From Gordius sp. MW1 (lineage: Eukaryota > Nematomorpha > Gordioida > Gordea > Gordiidae): a DNA stretch of 64,000 nucleotides. The notes under the pieces were generated by a model. The model did not search any database. It was not told the DNA's origin and saw nothing but the letters and a program-made list of their open reading frames with translations. This document shows, piece after piece, positions 24,266 through 37,682 of this stretch. Positions within the stretch are counted from its first letter, which is position 1. Every line of letters begins with the position of its first letter. The DNA is taken from NCBI GenBank assembly GCA_964036665.1, contig OZ038526.1:13578001-13642000 (forward strand). The letters run 5' to 3'. Position numbers and translations under genes: made by a program.

Positions 24266-27200
24266 ATTTTTCTTTGTATTCATCCGATGACAGTTGTCGT
24301 TTTCAGACGTGGTTTCTATGATCCCAAGTAAAAATTTATCAGAATCTAAAAACTATTACTTTGAAATCATGATCGCATAGAGCAGTTTTCAAAAATTAAG
24401 CACTCACGTTGCGATACAACAAACTAATCGCAACAATAAAACGTTGTCTTTTGTCAAAATGATAGTTCTCGCAGCTTAAAACCTCTTTTCGGAAGTCAAT
24501 CGAGGATAATAGGATTCTCAAATTGGCTTACTTTTATATATTTTTTCATGCTAGTTCACATAAAATCGAAAAAAATAAATATTTTTACCTCAAAATTTTT
24601 CACATATTTTTCTTTGAACCGTGTTCATCCGATGAAAGTTGTCGTTTTCAGACGTGGTTTCTATAATCCCAATTAAAAATTTATCAGAATCTAAAAACTA
24701 TTACTTTGAAATCATGATCGCATAGAGCAGTTTTCAAAAATTAAGCACTCACGTTGCGATACAACAAACTAATCGCAACAATAAAACGTTGTCTTTTGTC
24801 AAAATGATAGTTCTCGCAGCTTAAAACCTCTTTTCGGAAGTCAATCGAGGATAATAGGATTCTCAAATTGGCTTACTTTTATATATTTTTTCATGCTAGT
24901 TCACATAAAATCGAAAAAAATAAATATTTTTACCTCAAAATTTTTCACATATTTTTCTTTGAACCGTATTTATCCGATGAAAGTTGTCGTTTTCAGACGT
25001 GGTTTCTATGATCCCAAGTAAAAATTTATCAGAATCTAAAAACTATTACTTTGAAATCATGATCGCATAGAGCAATTTTCAAAAATTAAGCACTCACGTT
25101 GCGATACAACAAACTAATCGCAACAATAAAACGTTGTCTTTTGTCAAAATGATAGTTCTCGCAGCTTAAAACCTCTTTTCGGAAGTCAATCGAGGATAAT
25201 AGGATTCTCAAATTGGCTTACTTTTATATATTTTTTCATGCTCTTTCACAGAGAATCGAAAAAAATAAATATTTTTACCTCAAATTTTTTCACATATTTT
25301 TCTTTGAACCGTATTTATCCGATGAAAGTTGTCGTTTTCAGACGTGGTTTCTATGATCCCAAGTAAAAATTTATCAGAATCTAAAAACTATTACTTTGAA
25401 ATCATGATCGCATAGAGCAGTTTTCAAAAATTAAGCACTCACGTTGCGATACAAACAACTAATCGCAACAATAAAACGTTGTCTTTTGTCAAAATGATAG
25501 TTCTCGCAGCTTAAAACCTCTTTTCGGAAGTCAATCGAGGATAATAGGATTCTCAAATTGGCTTACTTTTACATATTTTTTCATGCTCTTTCACAGAGAA
25601 TCGAAAAAAATAAATATTTTTACCTCAAAATTTTTCACATATTTTTCTTTGTATTCATCCGATGACAGTTGTCGTTTTCAGACGTGGTTTCTATGATCCC
25701 AAGTAAAAATTTATCAGAATCTAAAAACTATTACTTTGAAATCATGATCGCATAGAGCAGTTTTCAAAAATTAAGCACTCACGTTGCGATACAACAAACT
25801 AATCGCAACAATAAAACGTTGTCTTTTGTCAAAATGATAGTTCTCGCAGCTTAAAACCTCTTTTCGGAAGTCAATCGAGGATAATAGGATTCTCAAATTG
25901 GCTTACTTTTATATATTTTTTCATGCTCTTTCACAGAGAATCGAAAAAAATAAATATTTTTACCTCAAAATTTTTCACATATTTTTCTTTGTATTCATCC
26001 GATGACAGTTGTCGTTTTCAGACGTGGTTTCTATGATCCCAAGTAAAAATTTATCAGAATCTAAAAACTATTACTTTGAAATCATGATCGCATAGAGCAG
26101 TTTTCAAAAATTAAGCACTCACGTTGCGATACAACAAACTAATCGCAACAATAAAACGTTGTCTTTTGTCAAAATGATAGTTCTCGCAGCTTAAAACCTC
26201 TTTTCGGAAGTCAATCGAGGATAATAGGATTCTCAAATTGGCTTACTTTTATATATTTTTTCATGCTAGTTCACATAAAATCGAAAAAAATAAATATTTT
26301 TACCTCAAAATTTTTCACATATTTTTCTTTGAACCGTGTTCATCCGATGAAAGTTGTCGTTTTCAGACGTGGTTTCTATAATCCCAATTAAAAATTTATC
26401 AGAATCTAAAAACTATTACTTTGAAATCATGATCGCATAGAGCAGTTTTCAAAAATTAAGCACTCACGTTGCGATACAACAAACTAATCGCAACAATAAA
26501 ACGTTGTCTTTTGTCAAAATGATAGTTCTCGCAGCTTAAAACCTCTTTTCGGAAGTCAATCGAGGATAATAGGATTCTCAAATTGGCTTACTTTTATATA
26601 TTTTTTCATGCTAGTTCACATAAAATCGAAAAAAATAAATATTTTTACCTCAAAATTTTTCACATATTTTTCTTTGAACCGTATTTATCCGATGAAAGTT
26701 GTCGTTTTCAGACGTGGTTTCTATGATCCCAAGTAAAAATTTATCAGAATCTAAAAACTATTACTTTGAAATCATGATCGCATAGAGCAATTTTCAAAAA
26801 TTAAGCACTCACGTTGCGATACAACAAACTAATCGCAACAATAAAACGTTGTCTTTTGTCAAAATGATAGTTCTCGCAGCTTAAAACCTCTTTTCGGAAG
26901 TCAATCGAGGATAATAGGATTCTCAAATTGGCTTACTTTTATATATTTTTTCATGCTCTTTCACAGAGAATCGAAAAAAATAAATATTTTTACCTCAAAT
27001 TTTTTCACATATTTTTCTTTGAACCGTATTTATCCGATGAAAGTTGTCGTTTTCAGACGTGGTTTCTATGATCCCAAGTAAAAATTTATCAGAATCTAAA
27101 AACTATTACTTTGAAATCATGATCGCATAGAGCTGTTTTCAAAAATTAAGCACTCACGTTGCGATACAAACAACTAATCGCAACAATAAAACGTTGTCTT

Positions 27201-28039
27201 TTGTCAAAATGATAGTTCTCGCAGCTTAAAACCTCTTTTCGGAAGTCAATCGAGGATAATAGGATTCTCAAATTGGCTTACTTTTACATATTTTTTCATG
27301 CTCTTTCACAGAGAATCGAAAAAAATAAATATTTTTACCTCAAAATTTTTCACATATTTTTCTTTGTATTCATTCATCCGATGACAGTTGTCGTTTTCAG
27401 ACGTGGTTTCTATGATCCCAAGTAAAAATTTATCAGAATCTAAAAACTATTACTTTGAAATCATGATCGCATAGAGCAGTTTTCAAAAATTAAGCACTCA
27501 CGTTGCGATACAACAAACTAATCGCAACAATAAAACGTTGTCTTTTGTCAAAATGATAGTTCTCGCAGCTTAAAACCTCTTTTCGGAAGTCAATCGAGGA
27601 TAATAGGATTCTCAAATTGGCTTACTTTTATATATTTTTTCATGCTCTTTCACAGAGAATCGAAAAAAATAAATATTTTTACCTCAAAATTTTTCACATA
27701 TTTTTCTTTGTATTCATCCGATGACAGTTGTCGTTTTCAGACGTGGTTTCTATGATCCCAAGTAAAAATTTATCAGAATCTAAAAACTATTACTTTGAAA
27801 TCATGATCGCATAGAGCAGTTTTCAAAAATTAAGCACTCACGTTGCGTTACAACAAACTAATCGCAACAATAAAACGTTGTCTTTTGTCAAAATGATAGT
27901 TCTCGCAGCTTAAAACCTCTTTTCGGAAGTCAATCGAGGATAATAGGATTCTCAAATTGGCTTACTTTTACATATTTTTTCATGCTCTTTCACAGAGAAT
28001 CGAAAAAAATAAATATTTTTACCTCAAAATTTTTCACAT
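24266..28039 (+). repeat. Five-monomer higher-order repeat of 1715 bp, two full copies plus one monomer
   Basis: Copy 1: 24266, 24606, 24951, 25296, 25641. Copy 2: 25981, 26321, 26666, 27011, 27356. A third copy begins at 27700 and stops after one monomer. Order: TTTGTATTC/GATGACAG with CTAGTTCACATAAAATC; CCGTGTTC with CTATAATCCCAATT; TTTATCC with GAGCAATTTTC and CTCAAATTTTTTC; TTTATCC with GATACAAACAAC and CTTTTACAT; TTTGTATTC/GATGACAG with CACAGAG. All five pairs start exactly 1715 bp apart. The differences I found are GAGCTG at 27130 and a 4-bp ATTC duplication near 27365 in copy 2. Confidence 0.9.
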
Positions 28040-30109
28040 ATTTTTCTTTGAACCGTGTTCATCCGATGAAAGTTGTCGTTTTCAGACGTGGTTTCTATGA
28101 TCCCAAGTAAAAATTTATCAGAATCTAAAAACTATTACTTTGAAATCATGATCGCATAGAGCAGTTTTCAAAAATTAAGCACTCACGTTGCGATACAACA
28201 AACTAATCGCAACAATAAAACGTTGTCTTTTGTCAAAATGATAGTTCTCGCAGCTTAAAACCTCTTTTCGGAAGTCAATCGAGGATAGTAGGATTCTCAA
28301 ATTGGCTTACTTTTATATATTTTTTCATGCTCGTTCACATAGAATCGAAAAAAATAAATATTTTTACCTCAAAATTTTTCACATATTTTTCTTTGAACCG
28401 TGTTCATCCGATGAAAGTTGTCGTTTTCAGACGTTGTTTCTATGATTTCAAGTAAAAATTTATCAGAATCTAAAAACTATTACTTTGAAATCATGATCGC
28501 ATAGAGCAGTTTTCAAAAATTAAGCACTCAAGTTGCGATACAACAAACTAATCGAAACAATAAAACGTTGTCTTTTGTCAAAATGATAGTTCCCGCAGCT
28601 TAAAACCTCTTTTCGGAAGTCAATCGAGGATAATAGGATTCTCAAATTGGCTTACTTTTATATATTTTTTCATGCTCTTTCACATAGAATCGAAAAAAAT
28701 AAATATTTTTACCTCAAAATTTTTCACATATTTTTCTTTGAACCGTGTTCATCCGATGAAAGTTGTCGTTTTCAGACGTGGTTTCTATGATCCCAAGTAA
28801 AAATTTATCAGAATCTAAAAACTATTACTTTGAAATAATGATCGCATAGAGCAGTTTTCAAAAATTAAGCACTCACGTTGCGATACAACAAACTAATCGC
28901 AACAATAAAACGTTGTCTTTTGTCAAAATGATAGTTCTCGCAGCTTAAAACCTCTTTTCGGAAGTCAATCGAGGATAATAGGATTCTCAAATTGGCTTAC
29001 TTTTATATATTTTTTCATGCTCTTTCACAGAGAATCGAAAAAAATAAATATTTTTTACCTCAAAATTTTTCACATATTTTTCTTTGAACCGTGTTCATCC
29101 GATGAAAGTTGTCGTTTTCAGACGTGGTTTCTATGATTTCAAGTAAAAATTTATCAGAGTCTAAAAACTATTACTTTGAAATCATGATCGCATAGAGCAG
29201 TTTTCAAAAATTAAGCACTCAAGTTGCGATACAACAAACTAATCGAAACAATAAAACGTTGTCTTTTGTCAAAATGATAGTTCCCGCAGCTTAAAACCTC
29301 TTTTCGGAAGTCAATCGAGGATAATAGGATTCTCAAATTGGCTTACTTTTATATATTTTTTCATGCTCTTTCACATAGAATCGAAAAAAATAAATATTTT
29401 TACCTCAAAATTTTTCACATATTTTTCTTTGAACCGTGTTCATCCGATGAAAGTTGTCGTTTTCAGACGTGGTTTCTATGATCCCAAGTAAAAATTTATC
29501 AGAATCTAAAAACTATTACTTTGAAATCATGATCGCATAGAGCAGTTTTCAAAAATTAAGCACTCACGTTGCGATACAACAAACTAATCGCAACAATAAA
29601 ACGTTGTCTTTTGTCAAAATGATAGTTCTCGCCGCTTAAAACCTCTTTTCGGAAATCAATCGAGGATAATAGGATTCTCAAATTGGCTTACTTTTATATA
29701 TTTTTTCATGCTCTTTCACATAGAATCGAAAAAAATAAATATTTCTACCTCAAAATTTTTCACATATTTTTCTTTGAACCGTATTCATCCGATGAAAGTT
29801 GTCGTTTTCAGACGTGGTTTCTATGATCCTAAGTAAAAATTATCAGAATCTAAAAACTATTACTTTGATATCATGATCGCATAGAGCAGTTTTCAAAAAT
29901 TAAGCACTCACGTTGCGATACAACAAACTAATCGCAACAATAAAACGTTGTCTTTTGTCAAAATGATAGTTCTCGCAGCTTAAAACCTCTTTTCGGAAGT
30001 CAATCGAGGATAATAGGATTCTCAAATTGGCTTACTTTTATATATTTTTTCATGCTCTTTCACATAGAATCGAAAAAAATAAATATTTTTACCTCAAAAT
30101 TTTTCACAT
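28040..30109 (+). repeat. Monomers M83-M88, with a two-monomer repetition
   Basis: Starts: 28040, 28385, 28730, 29076, 29421, 29766. M84 and M86, 691 bp apart, share CTATGATTTCAAG, CACTCAAGTTG, ATCGAAACAAT and GTTCCCGC. M83-M87 carry CCGTGTTC. M87 is the first copy with GGAAATCAATCG, which becomes dominant after 46 kb. M85 has one extra T in its terminal T run. Confidence 0.75.
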
Positions 30110-32176
30110 AGTTTTCTTTGAACCGTGTTCATCCGATGAAAGCTGTCGTTTTCAGACGTGGTTTCTATGATCCCAAGTAAAAATTTATCAGAATCTAAAA
30201 ACTATTACTTTGAAATCATGATCGCATAGAGCAGTTTTCAAAAATTAAGCACTCACGTTGCGATACAACAAACTAATCGCAACAATAAAACGTTGTCTTT
30301 TGTCAAAATGATAGTTCCCGCAGCTTAAAACCTCTTTTCGGAAGTCAATCGACGATAATAGGATTCTCAAATTGGCTTACTTTTATATATTTTTTCATGC
30401 TCTTTCACATAGAATCAAAAAAAATAAATATTTTTACCTCAAAATTTTCACATATTTTTCTTTGAACCGTATTCATCCGATGGAAGTTGTCGTTTTCAGA
30501 CGTAGTTTCTATGATCCCAAGTAAAAATTTATCAGAATCTAAAAACCATTACTTTGAAATCATGATCGCATAGAGCAGTTTTTAAAAATTAAGCACTCAC
30601 GTTGCGATACAACAAACTAATCGCAAAAATAAAACGTTGTCTTTTGTCAAAATGATAGTTCTCGCAGCTTAAAACCTCTTTTCGGAAGTCAATCGAGGAT
30701 AATAGGATTCTCAAATTGGCTTACTTTTATATATTTTTTCATGCTCTTTCACAGAGAATCCAAAAAAATAAATATTTTTACCTCAAAATTTTTCACATAT
30801 TTTTCTTTGAACCGTATTTATCCGATGAAAGTTGTCGTTTTCAGACGTGGTTTCTATGATCCCAAGTAAAAATTTATCAGAATCTAAAAACTATTACTTT
30901 GAAATCATGATCGCATAGAGCAGTTTTCAAAAATTAAGCACTCACGTTGCGATACAACAAACTAATCGCAACAATAAAACGTTGTCTTTTGTCAAAATGA
31001 TAGTTCTCGCAGCTTAAAACCTCTTTTCGGAAGTCAATCGAGGATAAAAGGAGTCTCAAATTGGCTTACTTTTATATATTTTTTTATGCTCTTTCACATA
31101 GAATCGAAAAAAATAAATATTTTTGCCTCAAAATTTTTCACCTATTTTTCTTTGAACCGTATTCATCCGATGAAAGTTGTAGTTTTCAGACGTGGTTTCT
31201 ATGATCCCAAGTAAAAATTTATCAGAATCTAAAAACTATTACTTTGAAATCATGATCGCATAGAGCAGTTTTCAAAAATTAAGCAATCACGTTGCGATAC
31301 AACAAACTAATCGCAACAATAAAACGTTGTCTTTTGTCAAAATGATAGTTCTCGCAGCTTAAAACCTCTTTTCGGAAGTCAATCGAGGATAATAGGATTC
31401 TCAAATTGGCTTACTTTTATATATTTTTTCATGCTCTTTCACATAGAATCAAAAAAAATAAATATTTTTACCTCAAAATTTTCACATATTTTTCTTTGAA
31501 CCGTATTCATCCGATGCAAGTTGTCGTTTTCAGACGTGGTTTCTATGATCCCAAGTAAAAATTTATCAGAATCTAAAAACCATTACTTTGAAATCATAAT
31601 CGCATAGAGCAGTTTTCAAAAATTAAGCACTCACGTTGCGATACAACAAACTAATCGCAAAAATAAAACGTTGTCTTTTGTCAAAATGATAGTTCTCGCA
31701 GCTTAAAACCTCTTTTCGGAAGTCAATCGAGGATAATAGGATTCTCAAATTGGCTTTCTTTTATATATTTTTCATGCTCGTTCACATAGAATCGAAAAAA
31801 ATAAATATTTTTACCTCAAAATTTTTCACATATTTTTCTTTGAACCGTGTTCATCCGATGAAAGTTGTCGTTTTCAGACGTGGTTTCTATGATCCCAAGT
31901 AAAAATTTATCAGAATCTAAAAACTATTACTTTGAAATCATGATCGCATAGAGCAGTTTTCAAAAATTAAGCACTCACGTTGCGATACAACAAACTAATC
32001 GCAACAATAAAACGTTGTCTTTTGTCAAAATGATAGTTCCCGCAGCTTAAAACCTCTTTTCGGAAGTCAATCGAGGATAATAGGATTCTCAAATTGGCTT
32101 ACTTTTATATATTTTTTCATGCTCTTTCACATAGAATCGAAATAAATAAATATTTTTACCTCAAAATTTTTCACAT
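30110..32176 (+). repeat. Six-monomer block, copy 1 of a 2067-bp dispersed duplication
   Basis: M89-M94 start at 30110, 30454, 30799, 31144, 31488 and 31832. Marks in order: TAGTTTTC/GAAAGCTG/GTTCCCGC/CGACGATAAT; GATGGAAG/GACGTAGTTTC/AAAACCATT; TTTATCC/GGATAAAAGGAGTC/TTTTTGCCTC; GTTGTAGTTTTC/GCAATCACG; GATGCAAG/GGCTTTCTTTTATAT; CCGTGTTC/GTTCCCGC. The same succession returns at 37683-39749. Confidence 0.88.
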
Positions 32177-32866
32177 ATTTTTCTTTGAACCGTGTTCATC
32201 CGATGAAAGTTGTCGTTTTCAGACGTGGTTTCTATGATCCCAAGTAAAAATTTATCAGAATCTAAAAACTATTACTTTGAAATCATGATCGCATAGAGCA
32301 GTTTTCAAAAATTAAGCAATCACGTTGCGATACAACAAACTAATCGCAACAATAAAACGTTGTCTTTTGTCAAAATAATAGTTCTCGCAGCTTAAAACCT
32401 CTTTTCGGAAGTCAATCGAGGATAATAGGATTCTCAAATTGGCTTACTTCTATATATTTTTTCATGCTCTTTTACAGAGAATCGAAAAAAATAAATATTT
32501 TTACCTCAAAATTTTTCACATATTTTTCTTTGAACCGTATTCAGGCGATGAAAGTTGTCGTTTTCAGACGTGGTTTCTATGATCCCAAGTAAAAATTTAT
32601 CAGAATCTAAAAACTATTACTTTGAAATCATGATCGCATAGAGCAGTTTTCAAAAATTAAGCACTCACGTTGCTATACAACAAACTAATCGCAACAATAA
32701 AAAGTTGTCTTTTGTCAAAATGATAGTTCTCGCCGCTTAAAACCTCTTTTCGGAAATCAATCGAGGATAATAGGATTCTCAAATTGGCTTACTTTTATAT
32801 ATTTTTTCATGCTCTTTCACATAGAATCGAAAAAAATAAATATTTCTACCTCAAAATTTTTCACAT
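32177..32866 (+). repeat. Monomers M95-M96
   Basis: M95 (32177) has CCGTGTTC, GCAATCACG, AAAATAATAG and CTTCTATAT. M96 (32522) has ATTCAGGCGATG, GTTGCTATAC, CTCGCCGC, GGAAATC and ATTTCTACC. The last three marks are those of the closing member of the six-monomer unit that follows, so M96 is probably the end of a further, degraded unit. Confidence 0.7.
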
Positions 32867-34929
32867 ATTTTTCTTTGAACCGTATTCATCCGATGAAAGT
32901 TGTCGTTTTCAGACGTGGTTTCTATGATCCCAAGTAAAAATTTATCAGAATCTAAAAACTATTACTTTGAAATCATAATCGCATAGAGGAGTTTTCAAAA
33001 ATTAAGCACTCACGTTGCGATACAACAAACTAATCGCAACAATAAAACGTTGTCTTTTGTCAAAATGATAGTTCTCGCAGCTTAAAACCTCTTTTCGGAA
33101 ATCAATCGAGGATAATAGGATTCTCAAATTGGCTTACTTTTATATATTTTTTCATGCTCTCTCACATAGAATCGAAAAAAATAAATATTTTTACCTCAAA
33201 ATTTTTCACATAGTTTTCTTTGAACCGTGTTCATCCGATGAAAGCTGTCGTTTTCAGACGTGGTTTCTATGATCCCAAGTAAAAATTTATCAGAATCTAA
33301 AAACTATTCCTTTGAAATCATGATCGCATAGAGCAGTTTTCAAAAATTAAGCACTCACGTTGCGATACAACAAACTAATCGCAACAATAAAACGTTGTCT
33401 TTTGTCAAAATGATAGTTCCCGCAGCTTAAAACCTCTTTTCGGAAGTCAATCGACGATAATAGGATTCTCAAATTGGCTTACTTTTATATATTTTTTCAT
33501 GCTCTTTCACATAGAATCGAAAAAAATAAATATTTTTACCTCAAAAATTTTCACATATTTTTCTTAGAACCGTATTCATCCGATGGAAGTTGTCGTTTTC
33601 AGACGTGGTTTCTATGATCCCAAGTAAAAATTTATCAGAATCTAAAAACCATTACTTTGAAATCATGATCGCATAGAGCAGCTTTCAAAAATTAAGCACT
33701 CACGTTGCGATACAACAAACTAATCGCAACAATAAAACGTTGTCTTTTGTCAAAATGATAGTTCTCGCAGCTTAAAACCTCTTTTCGGAAGTCAATCGAG
33801 GATAATAGGATTCTCAAATTGGCTTACTTTTATATATTTTTTCATGCTCGTTCACATAGAATCGAAAAAAATAAATATTTTTACCTCAAAATTTTTCACA
33901 TATTTTTCTTTGAACCGTGTTCATCCGATGAAAGTTGTCGTTTTCAGACGTGGTTTCTATGATCCCAAGTAAAAATTTATCAGAATCTAAAAACTATTAC
34001 TTTGAAATCATGATCGCATAGAGCAGTTTTCAAAAATTAAGCACTCACGTTGCGATACAACAAACTAATCGAAACAATAAAACGTTGTCTTTTGTCAAAT
34101 TGATAGTTCCCGCAGCTTAAAACCTCTTTTCGGAAGTCAATCGAGGATAATAGGATTCTCAAATTGGCTTACTTTTATATATTTTTTCATGCTCTTTCGC
34201 ATAGAATCGAAAAAAATATAAATTTTTACCTCAAAATTTTTCACATATTTTTCTTTGAACCGTGTTCATCCGATGAAAGTTGTCGTTTTCAGACGTGGTT
34301 TCTATGATCCCAAGTAAAAATTTATCAGAATCTAAAAACTATTACTTTGAAATCATGATCGCATAGAGCAGTTTTCAAAAATTAAGCACTCACGTTGCGA
34401 TACAACAAACTAATCGCAACAATAAAACGTTGTCTTTTGTCAAAATGATAGTTCTCGCAGCTTAAAACCTCTTTTCGGAAGTCAATCGAGGATAATAGGA
34501 TTCTCAAATTGGCTTACTTTTATATATTTTTTCATGCTCTTTCGCATAAAATCGAAAAAAAAAAATATTTTTACCTCAAAATTTTTCACATATTTTTCTT
34601 TGAACCGTATTCATCCGATGAAAGTTGTAGACGTGGTTTCTATGATCCCAAGTAAAAATTTATCAGAATCTAAAAACTATTACTTTGAAATCATGATCGC
34701 ATAGAGCAGTTTGCAAAAATTAAGCACTCACGTTGCGATACAACAAACTAATCGCAACAATAAAACGTTGTCTTTTGTCAAAATGATAGTTCTCGCCGCT
34801 TAAAACCTCTTTTCGGAAATCAATCGAGGATAATAGGATTCTCAAATTGGCTTACTTTTATATATTTTTTCATGCTCTTTCACAAAGAATCGAAAAAAAT
34901 AAATATTTCTACCTCAAAATTTTTCACAT
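32867..34929 (+). repeat. Six-monomer higher-order repeat, copy 1 (2063 bp)
   Basis: M97-M102 start at 32867, 33212, 33557, 33902, 34247 and 34592. Order: CATAATCGC/GAGGAG/CTCTCTCAC; TAGTTTTC/GAAAGCTG/CGACGATAAT; CTTAGAACC/GATGGAAG/AAAACCATT; CCGTGTTC/AAATTGATAG/CTTTCGCATAG; CCGTGTTC/CTTTCGCATAAAATC; CAGTTTGCAAAA/CTCGCCGC/GGAAATC/ATTTCTACC. M102 alone lost 7 bp (GTTGTAGACG). Confidence 0.9.
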
Positions 34930-37000
34930 ATTTTTCTTTGAACCGTATACATCCGATGAAAGTTGTCGTTTTCAGACGTGGTTTCTATGATCCCAAGTAA
35001 AAATTTATCAGAATCTAAAAACTATTACTTTGAAATCATAATCGCATAGAGGAGTTTTCAAAAATTAAGCACTCACGTTGCGATACAACAAACTAATCGC
35101 AACAATAAAACGTTGTCTTTTGTCAAAATGATAGTTCTCGCAGCTTAAAACCTCTTTTCGGAAATCAATCGAGGATAATAGGATTCTCAAATTGGCTTAC
35201 TTTTATATATTTTTTCATGCTCTCTCACATAGAATCGAAAAAAATAAATATTTTTACCTCAAAATTTTTCACATAGTTTTCTTTGAACCGTGTTCATCCG
35301 ATGAAAGCTGTCGTTTTCAGACGTGGTTTCTATGATCCCAAGTAAAAATTTATCAGAATCTAAAAACTATTACTTTAAAATCATGATCGCATAGAGCAGT
35401 TTTCAAAAATTAAGCACTCACGTTGCGATACAACAAACTAATCGCAACAATAAAACGTTGTCTTTTGTCAAAATGATAGTTCCCGCAGCTTAAAACCTCT
35501 TTTCGGAAGTCAATCGACGATAATAGGATTCTCAAATTGGCTTACTTTTATATATTTTTTCATGCTCTTTCACATAGAATCGAAAAAAATAAATATTTTT
35601 ACCTCAAAATTTTTCACATATTTTTCTTAGAACCGTATTCATCCGATGGAAGTTGTCGTTTTCAGACGTGGTTTCTATGATCCCAAGTAAAAATTTATCA
35701 GAATCTAAAAACCATTACTTTGAAATCATGATCGCATAGAGCAGTTTTCAAAAATTAAGCACTCACGTTGCCATACAACAAACTAATCGCAACAATAAAA
35801 CGTTGTCTTTTGTCAAAATGATAGTTCTCGCAGCTTAAAACCTCTTTTCGGAAGTCAATCGAGGATAATAGGATTCTCAAATTGGCTTACTTTTATATAT
35901 TTTTTCATGCTCGTTCACATAGAATCGAAAAAAATAAATATTTTTACCTCAAAATTTTTCACATATTTTTCTTTGAACCGTGTTCATCCGATGAAAGTTG
36001 TCGTTTTCAGACGTGGTTTCTATGATCCCAAGTAAAAATTTATCAGAATCTAAAAACTATTACTTTGAAATCATGATCGCATAGAGCAGTTTTCAAAAAT
36101 TAAGCACTCACGTTGCGATACAACAAACTAATCGAAACAATAAAACGTTGTCTTTTGTCAAATTGATAGTTCCCGCAGCTTAAAACCTTTTTTCGGAAGT
36201 CAATCGAGGATAATAGGATTCTCAAATTGGCTTACTTTTATATATTTTTTCATCCTCTTTCGCATAGAATCGAAAAAAATAAATATTTTTACCTCAAAAT
36301 TTTTCACATATTTTTCTTTGAACCGTGTTCATCCGATGAAAGTTGTCGTTTTCAGACGTGGTTTCTATGATCCCAAGTAAAAATTTATCAGAATCTAAAA
36401 ACTATTACTTTGAAATCATGATCGCATAGAGCAGTTTTCAAAAATTAAGCACTCACGTTGCGATACAACAAACTAATCGCAACAATAAAACGTTGTCTTT
36501 TGTCAAAATGATAGTTCTCGCAGCTTAAAACCTCTTTTCGGAAGTCAATCGAGGATAATAGGATTCTCAAATTGGCTTACTTTTATATATTTTTTCATGC
36601 TCTTTCGCATAAAATCGAAAAAAATAAATATTTTTACCTCAAAATTTTTCACATATTTTTCTTTGAACCGTATTCATCCGATGAAAGTTGTCGTTTTCAG
36701 ACGTGGTTTCTATGATCCCAAGTAAAAATTTATCAGAATCTAAAAACTATTACTTTGAAATCATGATCGCATAGAGCAGTTTGCAAAAATTAAGCACTCA
36801 CGTTGCGATACAACAAACTAATCGCAACAATAAAACGTTGTCTTTTGTCAAAATGATAGTTCTCGCCGCTTAAAACCTCTTTTCGGAAATCAATCGAGGA
36901 TAATAGGATTCTCAAATTGGCTTACTTTTATATATTTTTTCATGCTCTTTCACATAGAATCGAAAAAAAATAAATATTTCTACCTCAAAATTTTTAACAT
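34930..37000 (+). repeat. Six-monomer higher-order repeat, copy 2 (2071 bp)
   Basis: M103-M108 start at 34930, 35275, 35620, 35965, 36310 and 36655, each 2063 bp after its partner in copy 1. The last monomer keeps the 7 bp lost in M102 and gains one A in its GAAAAAAAATAAAT run plus TTTTTAACAT. The retained 7 bp show that the M102 deletion is not ancestral to both copies. Confidence 0.9.
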
Positions 37001-37682
37001 ATTTTTCTTTGAACCGTATTCATCCGATGAAAGTTGTCGTTTTCAGACGTGGTTTCTATGATCCCAAGTAAAAATTTATCAGAATCTAAAAACTATTACT
37101 TTGAAATCATGATCGCATAGAGCAGTTTTCAAAAATTAAGCACTCACGTTGCAAACTAATCGCAACAATAAAACGTTGTCTTTTGTCAAAATGATAGTTC
37201 TCGCCGCTTAAAACCTCTTTTCGGAAGTCAATCGAGGATAATAGGATTCTAAAATTGGCTTACTTTTATATATTTTTTCATGCTCTTTCACAGAGAATCC
37301 AAAAAAATAAATATTTTTACCTCAAAATTTTTCACATATTTTTCTTTGAACCGTATTCATCCGATGAAAGTTGTCGTTTTCAGACGTGGTTTCTATGATC
37401 CCAAGTAAAAATTTATCAGAATCTAAAAACTATTACTTTGAAATCATGATCGCATAGAGCAGTTTTCAAAAATTAAGCACTCACGTTGCGATACAACAAA
37501 CTAATCGCAACAATAAAACGTTGTCTTTTGTCAAAATGATAGTTCTCGCAGCTTAAAACCTCTTTTCGGAAGTCAATCGAGGATAATAGGATTCTCAAAT
37601 TGGCTTACTTTTATATATTTTTTCATGCTCTTTCACATAGAATCGAAAAAAATAAATATTTTTACCTCAAAATTTTTCACAT
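37001..37682 (+). repeat. Monomers M109-M110; M109 lacks the inverted-repeat left arm
   Basis: M109 (337 bp) reads CACGTTGCAAACTAATCGC: 8 bp (GATACAAC) are gone, which removes part of the left arm and most of the loop of the conserved inverted repeat. The same deletion occurs only in M119 (40441), 3440 bp away. M110 (37338) is consensus until it ends in CACATAGTTTTC, the lead-in to the marker monomer at 37683. Confidence 0.85.
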